From Betaproteobacteria bacterium (GTDB taxonomy: Bacteria; Pseudomonadota; Gammaproteobacteria; Burkholderiales; SG8-39): DNA of 7,940 bases. Made by a program: the position numbers and the translations under genes. The stretch covers positions 1-7,940 of the forward strand of contig JADJPT010000044.1 in the NCBI GenBank assembly GCA_016713125.1, written 5' to 3'. Below the pieces are notes generated by a model. It was not told where the DNA came from. It made no database searches and was given only the letters and a program-made list of their open reading frames with translations. Below, piece by piece: positions 1-5,577 of the stretch. Positions within the stretch are counted from its first letter, which is position 1. Each line of letters begins with the position of its first letter.

Positions 1-121
1 CCCTCTTGGCCCGGCGGGCTCGAATCGACCCAAAGCTGGCATCCGTTGGATGGGCGTTGACACCTGCGTCTGCATGTCCCAGGTCGGGCTCGCTCCACGA
101 TACGTTGGCGCCGAGTTGAAA

Positions 122-430
122 TCAGGGCGCACAGGCATTCGAGGCCGTGTCCCGCGCCTCGTTCAGCAGCCGCCGGCCTGCAGCGCGCTCCACCAGCCCG
201 GTCTTCTCCAGCGGCAGCAGCCGCAGCAGCAAGTGCGAGGCCGGCATGCACAAGGTGCGCGCGAGCGCCTTCGCGGGCGCGGCGCCGCCGGCGGCATCCA
301 GCACCGTCAGCAGCACGAAATCGGCCCACGACAGACCGTGATGGGTTCCGAGTTCGTCGTCGAGCGTGAACACCAAGGCCGCGTGCGCCAGGTGCCGGTC
401 CATGTAGGTTTGCAAGGCGTCTGCGCTCAT
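122..430 (-). CDS. MarR-family-like winged-helix regulator, short (102 aa)
   Basis: Probably a DNA-binding transcriptional regulator of the MarR type acting in the cytoplasm. The 102-residue product has a predicted helical N-terminus (about 5-45) and a helix-turn-helix stretch around 52-82. This ends in the motif LLPLEKTGLVER (71-82), the hallmark recognition-helix end and wing start of MarR proteins. The family normally continues with a charged beta-wing (a D.R....L.LT pattern) before the last helix. Here residues 83-86 jump straight to RRLLNEARDTA, so about 10-15 wing residues appear to be missing. The start is the ATG at 430-428, which overlaps the TGA of the upstream GIY-YIG gene as ATGA and indicates translational coupling. 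Seen: the motif and the overlap. Known: MarR architecture. Inferred: that it regulates its own cluster. The missing wing could be a real variant or a sequence deletion. Confidence 0.75.
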   Translation of the reverse strand: MSADALQTYMDRHLAHAALVFTLDDELGTHHGLSWADFVLLTVLDAAGGAAPAKALARTLCMPASHLLLRLLPLEKTGLVERAAGRRLLNEARDTASNACAP

Positions 431-783
431 GGTGCCAGCCCTTGCAGTTCGCGGTGGATCTGCTCCAGCGCTTTCAGTTCGCCCGCGTAGTCGAAATCCG
501 CATCCTCGCGTTCCTTCACGAGTTCCAGCACTTCGAACGCGAGTCCGTCCACGCCGATGCGATTCCACTCGGCCTGCAGCACGCGGTCTGCATGCTTGCC
601 CATGCGCAATTCAAAGCGAGCGCGATTCAGCGCCGCGTGCACGTTGCGGCTTGCACCGAGCAGCAGGTGACCGCTCGCGTGGTCGCGGATGGCGTAGATG
701 CCCATCGGCGGGAAGGCGTCACGCGCCTGGCGCGCGGCCGCCCGCCGCGCCGAGCGCGACGCCTGGTTGGCGCAAGAGTCCAT
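427..783 (-). CDS. Small GIY-YIG-like nuclease domain protein (118 aa)
   Basis: A stand-alone GIY-YIG-type domain. After a basic N-terminal tail (1-25, rich in Ala and Arg) comes GIYAI (28-32), then LLGASRN (41-47) at the place of the YIG motif, an Arg-rich helix (ALNRARFELR, 51-60), and FEVLE (83-87) carrying a conserved acidic position. GIY-YIG domains are metal-dependent DNA endonucleases; a bacterial subgroup is found fused to or beside LuxR- and ArsR-type regulators. The tyrosine of the second motif is replaced by leucine, so catalysis is uncertain. The start is ATG 783-781, preceded by AAGGAG seven bases upstream. The stop overlaps the start of the MarR-like gene by four bases, so the two form one translational unit. 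No indel is needed to read it. Domain call fairly sure; biochemical role unknown. Confidence 0.8.
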   Translation of the reverse strand: MDSCANQASRSARRAAARQARDAFPPMGIYAIRDHASGHLLLGASRNVHAALNRARFELRMGKHADRVLQAEWNRIGVDGLAFEVLELVKEREDADFDYAGELKALEQIHRELQGLAP

Positions 784-790
784 CTTTCTT

Positions 791-796
791 CTCCTT
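791..796 (-). promoter_or_regulatory. Ribosome binding site of the GIY-YIG gene
   Basis: AAGGAG on the minus strand, seven bases before ATG 783-781. It fixes the start at MDSCANQ rather than at upstream in-frame codons. The bases between this site and the end of the DUF2239 gene (784-1015) hold no recognisable gene. Confidence 0.7.
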
Positions 797-1015
797 GTGA
801 CAGTAGCAGAGGCCGTGCAGCACGAGCATGGCCAGGAAGGCTGCAGGACAGGCCCAGAACACGCCTGCACGCTCCAGGCGACGGTGCGCTCGCCGGCAGC
901 CTTTCGCGCCGTCCCGCGCCGCACGTAGGGCTCCTGTGGATCGCGGGCGTGCGTGTGCCCGCAGCGCTGCGGCCGGGAGCCGCGCGCTGGCTGCAAAAAA
1001 GAGAAAGACGTCCGG

Positions 1016-1587
1016 CTAGCCGGGTGCGGGTTCGGCGAGCTGCAGCACGTACGCCCTCACGTCGTGCGGCCATGCGGCCATCTGCGCCACCAGCCGATCG
1101 TGGTCGCCGGCGAACAGCGCGCGCGATGCTGCTCGAAGCCGGCGAGATTGCCGGCCAGCGTGGCCATGGCGTGATACGCGCGGTCGCGCGCCTGGCGCGT
1201 CCGGCCCCGTTCGCCGCCGTTGCGCCGCGCTTCATGCACGAGCTTGCGCAAGGCCACGGAGGCGCCGCCTGGTTGCGCGGCGAGCCAGTCCCAGTGTTCC
1301 GGCAGCAACGTCACTTCCCGCGCGACCACGCCGAGCTTGGGGCGACCGCGGCCCTTGGGCGCTGGGGTCGGCGCAGCCACGGTGTAGCGCGCCGCAACGG
1401 CTTCCTCGCCGCCACGCAGGTCCAGGTCGGCCGACTGGCCGCTGGCATCGCTGAAGACCAGCGGATGCCCCTCGGGTTGCGCCTGCTGCGCCCGCAACAC
1501 GGCCACGGCGACCTCGTGCAAGGGACCGCTGGTGAGGCGGCGCCCCTCCAGGAAAACGGTGTAGGTGAGTGGCAGGGCTTGGTCCAT
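1016..1587 (-). CDS. DUF2239 family protein, one frameshift
   Basis: Matches the proteobacterial DUF2239 family, whose function is not established. The N-terminal half (1-70) is a small alpha/beta-looking domain starting MDQALPLTYTVF. A basic GRGRPKLG motif (79-86) resembling an AT-hook is followed by VVAREVTLLPEHWDWLAAQ and GGASVALRKLVHEAR (to about 121). This resembles a ribbon-helix-helix DNA-binding arrangement, though that is my inference. After residue 152 the frame breaks: one base is missing near 1127-1131 (GAGCA-GCATCG). Restoring it gives ALFAGDHDRLVAQMAAWP and an end at TAG 1018-1016, for a total of about 190 residues, as expected for the family. Without the correction the frame runs to 1057 with a nonsense tail. 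No Shine-Dalgarno is visible; the promoter -10 lies so close that the mRNA may be leaderless. It precedes the GIY-YIG/MarR pair. Confidence 0.8.
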
Positions 1588-1594
1588 GCCGAGA

Positions 1595-1622
1595 ATTCTA
1601 TCCGGGTAAATTAGTGAGTCAA
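1595..1622 (-). promoter_or_regulatory. Sigma70-like promoter of the DUF2239 gene
   Basis: On the minus strand TTGACT (1622-1617) and TAGAAT (1600-1595) are separated by 16 bases, both 5/6 matches to the consensus. Transcription would start at about 1590-1587, on or next to the ATG at 1587-1585, and no ribosome binding site fits between. The promoter is embedded in an AT-rich island within GC-rich sequence. Confidence 0.65.
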
Positions 1623-1635
1623 TAACACCCGGATA
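1599..1635. promoter_or_regulatory. Nested inverted repeat, candidate operator
   Basis: Outer arms TATCCGGGT (1599-1607) and ACCCGGATA (1627-1635) are perfect 9-base inverted copies. Between them lies a second dyad TTAGTGAGTCAATAA (1611-1625) of the form TTAnTGAnTCAnTAA. The near outer arm touches the -10 hexamer, the inner dyad covers the -35, and the far arm lies just upstream. A bound protein would block the DUF2239 promoter. The neighbouring MarR-like protein is the obvious candidate ligand, but this is inference. Confidence 0.6.
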
Positions 1636-1704
1636 AAAATATTGACGTGCCGGGCCGGGATGTCCACCAGGCCAGCCTGCGCCGTCTGGCTTGATCTCAC
1701 CGTC

Positions 1705-2069
1705 TCAAGGTACGAGGTGCCGCAGGTCCGCGGGCACTGGCATCGGCGAGAAGGCGCTGACGCGCGCCCGTCCACTGTTACCGCGCGGCACCCAAAGGCG
1801 CGAGAACAGGACCGAGGCCAGCATGCGCGGCACTTGGCCGACGACCTCGCGCCCATCTCCGCGGCGCCACCCCGCCACCAACATCAGCCAGTGCACATGG
1901 GTGCCTTGCGGTCATTCGTTGCGACAGCACATAGCCCGCTCGAGGTGACCGAAGCACACCTCGAAGTTGCCGTTTGCCAGTGCAACGCGGGCCGTGCAGA
2001 CAGTTCGCTTCCCCGCAGACCTCGGAAGGCGCACCGCTGACAGTACCTTTCGAACCTGTGCGACGGCAA
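1705..2069 (-). CDS. DUF3703 family protein, three frameshifts
   Basis: Reconstructed from three frames as a DUF3703-like protein (function unknown; mostly helical, cytoplasmic). The C-terminal part 1896-1705 is clear: VHWLMLVAGWRRGDGREVVG, then LASVLFSRLWVPRGN and SAFSPMPVPADLRHLVP. The order VHW, GDxREV, LFSRLWVPxGN, VSAFxPMPxPxDL is the family signature. Upstream, VLSQRMTARH lies in the next frame and ARVALANGNFEVCFGHLERA in a third. Single missing bases near 1900, 1932 and 1993 join them. The N-terminus is uncertain; ATG 2069-2067 is the best candidate in the frame that contains ELSAR, and the expected helix before ELSAR is not well conserved. It ends 117 bases before the DUF2239 start, on the same strand. 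Family call good, exact limits poor. Confidence 0.6.
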
Positions 2070-2081
2070 CCGCGCCGTCGC
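2060..2081. repeat. Perfect 8-bp stem, 6-base loop
   Basis: GCGACGGC (2060-2067), loop AACCGC, GCCGTCGC (2074-2081). No T tract follows on either strand, so it is not a standard intrinsic terminator. It lies between the leftward DUF3703 gene and the rightward YtkA/FixH-like gene. In GC-rich DNA such a stem may arise by chance. Confidence 0.3.
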
Positions 2082-2229
2082 TGTCCCGCACGATCGTCGA
2101 CCACGCAGCCGTCCGCCAACGACTTGCGACCGGCCGTCTCATCCCGTCCGGCAAGCGTCCTGGATTGCGGCGTGAACCCGGTGGGGCATGGGCGGCGAAC
2201 TGTGGAACGCTCAGCGGGTTCGCGATCCG

Positions 2230-2486
2230 GCAGAGCCAGAACCGGCTTCTCGTGCATGCCCATCGCACCGCTCGGTTGACACGGCAAACCGCTGCCGGAC
2301 ACCGGCGCATGGCCTTCCCACGCGGCCGCAGGTCACGCAGGAACTGGCCGACGGCACCTACCTGATCGAGGGCATGAAGTTCAGCATGACCGGCTGGTGG
2401 AAATCAAGCTGGCCATCGACAGTCAAGAAGGGGTCGACAAGGTGACCTTCAACACCGTGGTGGCCGAGGCCGCTGTCAGCCGCTGA
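2230..2486 (+). CDS. YtkA/FixH-like periplasmic protein, broken, 5' end unclear
   Basis: The C-terminal part is a clear YtkA/FixH-like domain: HGLPTRPQVTQELADGTY, then LIEGMKFSMTGWW up to 2400. One missing G after TGGTGG (TGGTGGGAA expected) then gives EIKLAIDSQEGVDKVTFNT and a stop at 2484-2486. The pattern HGxPTxPxVTxEL..GxYxxEGMKFxMxGWW is typical of these beta-sandwich proteins, which are usually secreted or membrane-anchored and occur beside metal and cytochrome proteins. Upstream, GKPLPD (2283-2300) and VHAHRTARLT (about 2252-2281) lie in two other frames and fit the usual HAW...GKPLxDA segment. About 15 codons between GKPLPD and HGLPTRP, including the GGMPxH part, appear lost. No signal peptide or start can be fixed. 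It precedes the peroxidase by 32 bases, so the two are probably co-transcribed. Confidence 0.6.
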
Positions 2487-2518
2487 AGCCAAGAACGCAC
2501 CCTCTCGAGGAGACGACG

Positions 2519-3665
2519 ATGCGCAGGATCATGAACTCGGCCTGGCTGCTCGCAGCATCATGGCCATGAGCGCGGCGCTGGTGGTGACCCTGGCGCACGC
2601 GGCCCCTCCATCACGAGACTCGAACGCTCAGGGCTGGAGCAAGGAAGAGCGGGCCGTGCTGGCCTCCGCTCGGCCTCAAGCGGCTGCCGCCAGTGCCGGT
2701 CGACCCGTCCAATGCGGTCGAACGCTCGCCTGCGGCGATCGAGCTCGGCCGGCGGCTCTTCGCCGACCCGACATTCAGCGCCACCGGCGCCGTGTCGTGC
2801 GCGGCCGCCACGACCCCGCAAGCAGTTTCAGGATGGACGGCCGGTGGGGCGCGGCGTGGGCACCGGCTCGCGGCGTGCCATGCCCATCGTCGGCGCCGGC
2901 CACAGCACCTGGCTGTTCTGGGACGGCCGCAAGGACAGCCTGTGGGCGCAGGCGCTCGGGCCGCTCGAAGACGCCGTGGAGCACGGCGGCAACCGAACGA
3001 GGTATGCGCACCTGCTTGCGTCGAACTACCTCAGGGAGTACGAGTCGCTCTTCGGCGCGATGCCGAGGCTCGAGAACCTGCCGCAGGACGCCGGTCCGCA
3101 CGGGGCCGCGGCCGAGAAGGCGGCCTGGGCCGCGATGGATACCGGGGGGGGGGGGGGGGGGGGGGGGGCGGGGGGGGGCCAGTGCGTCACATGCCACAAC
3201 GGGCCGTTGTTCACCGACCAGCAGTTCCACAACACCGGCGTGCCGCACCGCGACCTGGCGCGCCCCGACCGGGGCCGTGCCGACGCAACAGCCAAGGTGC
3301 GCAGCGACGAGTTCAACTGCCTCGGGCCGTTCAGTGACGCACAGCCAAAGCAGTGCCAGGAACTCCGTTTCATGGTGGATGACGATCCGACGCTCGTCGG
3401 CGCTTTCAAGACGCCGGGCCTGCGCGGCGTGGCGCAGCGTGCGCCGTACATGCACGCCGGCCAGATGGCCACGCTGGAGCAGGTGGTGCGCCACTACATC
3501 GCCGCACCACATGCCGCCGTGGGGCACTCGGAACTGACGCACCGGCATGCAGGCGGCGCTGCCGTGCCGAAGCACGACGAGCGCGCACCCATCGCGTTGA
3601 TCGATGCCGAGGTGACCGATCTGGTGAGCTTCCTAGGTACGCTCGGTGCCGAGCCCGCTTCGGCC
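2519..3665 (+). CDS. Di-heme cytochrome c peroxidase (MauG/CcpA family), several indels
   Basis: A periplasmic di-heme peroxidase that reduces hydrogen peroxide with electrons from small c-type cytochromes, or a MauG-like relative. The start is ATG 2519, with AGGAGA at 2508-2513. One missing base near 2553 yields a signal peptide MRRIMNSAWLLASIMAMSAA ending in AHA. The mature part begins WSKEERAVLASLGLKRLPP (one extra base near 2666), then ERSPAAIELGRRLFADP. The first heme site should read SCAACHDPAKQF; a missing T near 2806 and C near 2819 break it here. STWLFWDGRKDSLW and PLEDAVEHG follow. A G tract (3144-3178) replaces about 45 residues. The second heme motif CVTCH (3183-3197) is intact, followed by NGPLFTDQQFHNTGVP, FKTPGLRGVAQRAPYMHAG and LVSFLGTLGAEP. 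No in-frame stop separates it from the hydrolase, so the 3' limit is approximate. Confidence 0.85.
3144..3178. other. 35-base G tract inside the peroxidase gene
   Basis: 25 G, one C (3169), then 9 G. It replaces the segment that in this peroxidase family links the first heme domain (ends about AAWAAMD) to the second (begins GKGQCVTCH), where the homologous helical region would be. Translated it gives only Gly and one Ala. It is best read as a base-calling or gap-filling artefact; nothing biological is expected from such a tract. Confidence 0.8.
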
Positions 3666-4056
3666 ATGGCTGCGCAATCGGATCCACGACCCGAGCAAGG
3701 CGGTGCCTCACTTCCGATGGGATCCACGGAGTGCAACGACGTTGGCTGTCGCGCCAACCAGCACCTGGGCTCCATCGAGTTGCCACAGGCCGACGGCGGT
3801 ACGGCGGTCTTCTATCCCACCCACGCCGCCGAAGCGCCGGTCCAGAAGGGACCCTTCAAGTTCTCCTGGCCCACGCTGCGGACCCCACTCGCGGCAACGG
3901 CAGACTCGTCATCATCTCGCATGGCTCCGGAGGTTCGCTATGGGTCCACGTCGATCTGGCGCGCGTTCTCACGGGCCGGGGCTTCACCGTGGCCATACGC
4001 CGCGTTAACGCGGTGACAACTACCAACACCTCCGGATCGCAGCCCGCCGGCGATGA
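3666..4056 (+). pseudogene. Alpha/beta hydrolase (dienelactone-hydrolase-like), N-terminal part only
   Basis: Resembles the secreted alpha/beta hydrolases that begin with a GS.xLP...VFYP strand pair and carry a GNGRLVVISHGSGGSPWVH core. Seen here: LGSIELPQADGG, TAVFYPTHAAEAPVQKGPFK, then after one missing G near 3868 HAADPTRGNGRLVIISHGSG and WVHVDLARVLTGRGFTVAI. HGSGG forms the oxyanion-hole region. After an apparent missing base near 4012 the motif GDNYQHL appears and the reading stops at 4054-4056. Family members run about 300 residues and carry the nucleophile Ser, Asp and His further on, so two thirds of the protein, including the catalytic triad, is absent. The start is uncertain: ATG 3666 or 3717 are in frame, and no convincing signal peptide is seen. 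Either truncated by the following toxin-antitoxin piece or a mis-join. Confidence 0.6.
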
Positions 4057-4146
4057 CGGTTCCCGGCCGACAAGCGACTTCTGACGTCCTGTCAGGCGGG
4101 CACTCCAACGAGGTCCGTTCCGTCCGCAACTCAAACGCAATACTGT

Positions 4147-4424
4147 ATGCCGATGAAGTCCGCTGTCCTACCCAAATCCGCGTCGAACCAGAGTTGCGTG
4201 CTGAACTTGAGTCCGTGCTCAGGCAGGGCGAGACCCTGACCGACTTCGTCGAGGCGACTGTGCGAAACGCCATCGCTTTCAGGCGCGTCCAGACCGCATT
4301 CCATACTCGGGCCCAGGCTGCGTCCGAGGAGTACCACCGGACAGGCGTTTCGGTGCCCGTCGAGACCGTCCTGCAACGACTGCAATGCAAGCTTGACGCC
4401 AAGCGCAAGAAGCTTGGCCGGTGA
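4147..4424 (+). CDS. Antitoxin of the YlcI/YnfO type, one frameshift near the start
   Basis: Likely the DNA-binding antitoxin of a type II toxin-antitoxin pair. The core reads TQIRVEPELRAELESVL, then GETLTDFVEATVRNAI, typical of a short ribbon-helix-helix segment, then a helical toxin-binding tail (TAFHTRAQAASEEYHRTG, ending DAKRKKLGR). Homologues begin MKxxxLPSxRVxPELR. Here ATG 4147 or 4153 gives MPMKSAVLP in one frame and QIRVEPEL in another, so one base is missing near 4171-4175. An uninterrupted alternative begins at ATG 4053, but its N-terminal 43 residues look non-coding. The stop TGA (4422-4424) overlaps the GTG of the toxin (4421) as GTGA, the usual coupling. The antitoxin normally represses its own promoter; TACTGT and TATGC near 4141-4150 are too weak to call one. 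Confidence 0.65.
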
Positions 4425-4480
4425 ACTTCGTCGTTCAGTTCTCTCCTGCAGCCGAGGCTGATCTGGAGTGCCTCTTTGAC
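4421..4480 (+). pseudogene. ParE/RelE-family toxin, truncated after about 20 codons
   Basis: Starts with GTG 4421, overlapping the antitoxin stop. The first 20 residues, VNFVVQFSPAAEADLECLFD, match the opening strand and helix of ParE/RelE toxins (xVxFSPxAExDLExL). From 4481 the same frame gives LPDQAGPLWLPSAHR and continues to 4657 without any ParE features. The family's middle helices and its C-terminal strand (V.VL.V.H.R) are absent. The toxin should be about 95-100 residues, so this one cannot fold or act. The break point coincides with a change to sequence related to the next leftward gene, suggesting either a real deletion or a chimeric join. Confidence 0.6.
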
Positions 4481-4600
4481 TTGCCTGACCAGGCCGGCCC
4501 TCTCTGGCTTCCGTCGGCGCACAGGGGCTGTCCAGCCGGTGATGAGCGTCTGCAGCAGAGCGTGCAGCTCGTCGTCGGTGGGCGCGGCGGTGCCGGTCAC
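4481..4600 (-). CDS. Partial unknown gene following the protease
   Basis: GTG 4600-4598 overlaps the TGA at 4599-4597 that ends the protease reading frame (GTGA), so a coupled second gene is possible. Visible residues are VTGTAAPTDDELHALLQTL, then ITGWTAPVRRRKPERAGLV. They resemble an acidic helix start and match no family I know. Beyond 4481 the frame stays open but runs antisense to the toxin-antitoxin genes, so I do not count that part as coding. It may equally be a chance frame. Confidence 0.25.
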
Positions 4601-5127
4601 CGGGCTGGTGTGACCGTGGACCCGTGGCGGGCCGGGCGCGTCAGGTCACCGTCATGAACTGCGCCGTGGCGGCTCGCCCTGATGTAGGTGTCGAGCTGCT
4701 TCCAGGTCAGCCAGAACGAACTGCCCTGGCCGACCGGTTCCGGGTCGTAGACCAGCACGCCGGTGTCGGCCACGCCGCAGATCACGATCACGTGTCCGTA
4801 GGCGCTGCCAGTCCAGGTCTTGCGGCCGGACGCCCAGATCGGGCCCCAGTCCTTCAGGAAGGTCCGCAGGCTGTCGTGGAAGCTGAGCGGGATGTCATCG
4901 TAGGTGTAGATGTTGAGGGTCTTGGCGAGCCACCGGTTGTCGTACTTGCTCCAGCTCTTGTTGTTGTCCCAGCGCCACCGGGCGCCGGAGTCGCCAGCGG
5001 GTCGACCATGGTCAGGTAGCCGGCCTTGCGGCTCCACTTCAGAGCATGATGGCCGAGGCGCACCAGCACGTGCCCGTTCCCGGCTGCGGAACCAGCATCA
5101 TGTCCGTCTGACCTTGTAAATGCCCAT
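4597..5127 (-). CDS. Papain-like cysteine protease (C39/C70-like), frameshifted
   Basis: A small papain-fold cysteine peptidase like the AvrRpt2-type (C70) or C39-like proteins of proteobacteria. The start ATG 5127-5125 gives MGIYKV; one missing base near 5110 leads to MMLVPQPGTGTCWCASAIML with catalytic Cys at 5068-5066 (the TCW motif). A missing base near 5040 gives KWSRKAGYLTMVDPLATPA and another near 4981 gives RWRWDNNKSWSKYDNRW. Then AKTLNIYTYDDIPLSFHDSL, LKDWGPIWASG, the catalytic-His motif YGHVIVICGV (His 4794-4792) and VLVYDPEPVG (Asp 4746-4744) lie in one frame. Cys-His-Asp spacing is normal for the fold. No signal peptide is seen. The written frame ends at 4597 with RHGAVHDGDL and a Pro/Arg-rich tail; one missing base near 4668 would instead give TAQFMTVT and a stop at 4643-4641. 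Substrate unknown. Confidence 0.7.
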
Positions 5128-5228
5128 CTCGGTGCCCCCAGTGTGGTGTCGTTCGGCTTGCCGGGCCCGGTGCGCGACACCCGCCTCGCTGGGGATAAAT
5201 TGTGGCGCACGGCGGCGCCGGCGTCATC

Positions 5229-5534
5229 ATGGAGAGGTTCGGATTCGGTACAGATTCGCGGCATTCGTTCACGCCGGCGGCTGCGCGAGAATCCGGCCCC
5301 GCCTCGACCGCCACCGACCCGCGCCCTGTCCTGATCGCTGGCGGCGGCGTCGGCATGGCGCTTGCGCTCACGCTTCACCAGATCGGCGTGCCCTGCGCAG
5401 TGCTGGAGGCGGTGCCGGAGCTGCAGGCACGCGAGTGGGCGCTGGTCGGCCGCAACGGCAACGACCTCTACGCCGAGCCGCGCGGGCCGCCGGCCGCGGC
5501 GCAGCTTGCGCGCAGAGGGGCCAAGTTTCGATAA
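5229..5534 (+). pseudogene. FAD-dependent monooxygenase, N-terminal fragment with internal loss
   Basis: The segment DPRPVLIAGGGVGMALALTL, then HQIGVPCAVLEAVPEL, is the beta-alpha-beta FAD-binding unit of group A flavin monooxygenases (UbiH/PHBH-like). The GxGxxG signature reads GGGVGM, so the third Gly is missing; one Gly codon may be lost. ELQAR is followed directly by EWALVGRNGNDLYAEPRG. In the family some 30 residues (LGVGINLxPxAVxxL...) separate these, and EPRG normally continues with AGYRWPQxSIHR. Here it diverges into PPAAAQLARRG and stops at 5534. Full proteins are about 380-420 residues, so at least three quarters is absent, including the DG and GD motifs. The start is ATG 5229; 5202 is also in frame. 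It lies divergent to the protease gene and 43 bases before the TTC38-like gene. Confidence 0.6.
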
Positions 5535-5535
5535 T
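5530..5535 (+). promoter_or_regulatory. Candidate -10 for the TTC38-like gene
   Basis: GATAAT, a 5/6 match to TATAAT, 42 bases before ATG 5578. The best -35 (TTGCGC, 5506-5511, spacer 18) is weak. It overlaps the end of the monooxygenase fragment, which fits that frame not being a functional upstream gene here. Confidence 0.35.
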
Positions 5536-5577
5536 CGCCGCTTCCGCACGGCACCGCCGGGCGAAAGGGAGCGCAGC

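Noticed and set aside
784..1015. A minus-strand frame giving a hydrophobic stretch (WACPAAFLAMLVLHGLCYC) just before the GIY-YIG gene
   Set aside because: No ATG at a suitable place, no ribosome binding site, and the flanking residues are Arg/Ala-rich as in non-coding GC-rich frames.
442..1614. Long open plus-strand frame (390 codons)
   Set aside because: It runs antisense to the GIY-YIG and DUF2239 genes, which carry recognisable motifs; its own product is Arg/Ala-rich with no family features.
2060..2081. Stem-loop as a rho-independent terminator
   Set aside because: No T run follows on either strand, and such stems are common by chance in GC-rich DNA.
3144..3178. G tract as a quadruplex or phase-variation element
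   Set aside because: It substitutes for conserved coding sequence in a housekeeping-type enzyme, and 25 uninterrupted G is far beyond usual bacterial phase-variation tracts; artefact is simpler.
2775..3575. Minus-strand frame across the peroxidase with a poly-Pro tract
   Set aside because: The poly-Pro is the G tract read backwards; the real gene is on the plus strand with heme motifs.
3938..4600. Long minus-strand frame across the toxin-antitoxin genes
   Set aside because: Most of it is antisense to the antitoxin, which has clear family motifs. Only the first 40 codons (4600-4481) are kept as a weak partial call.
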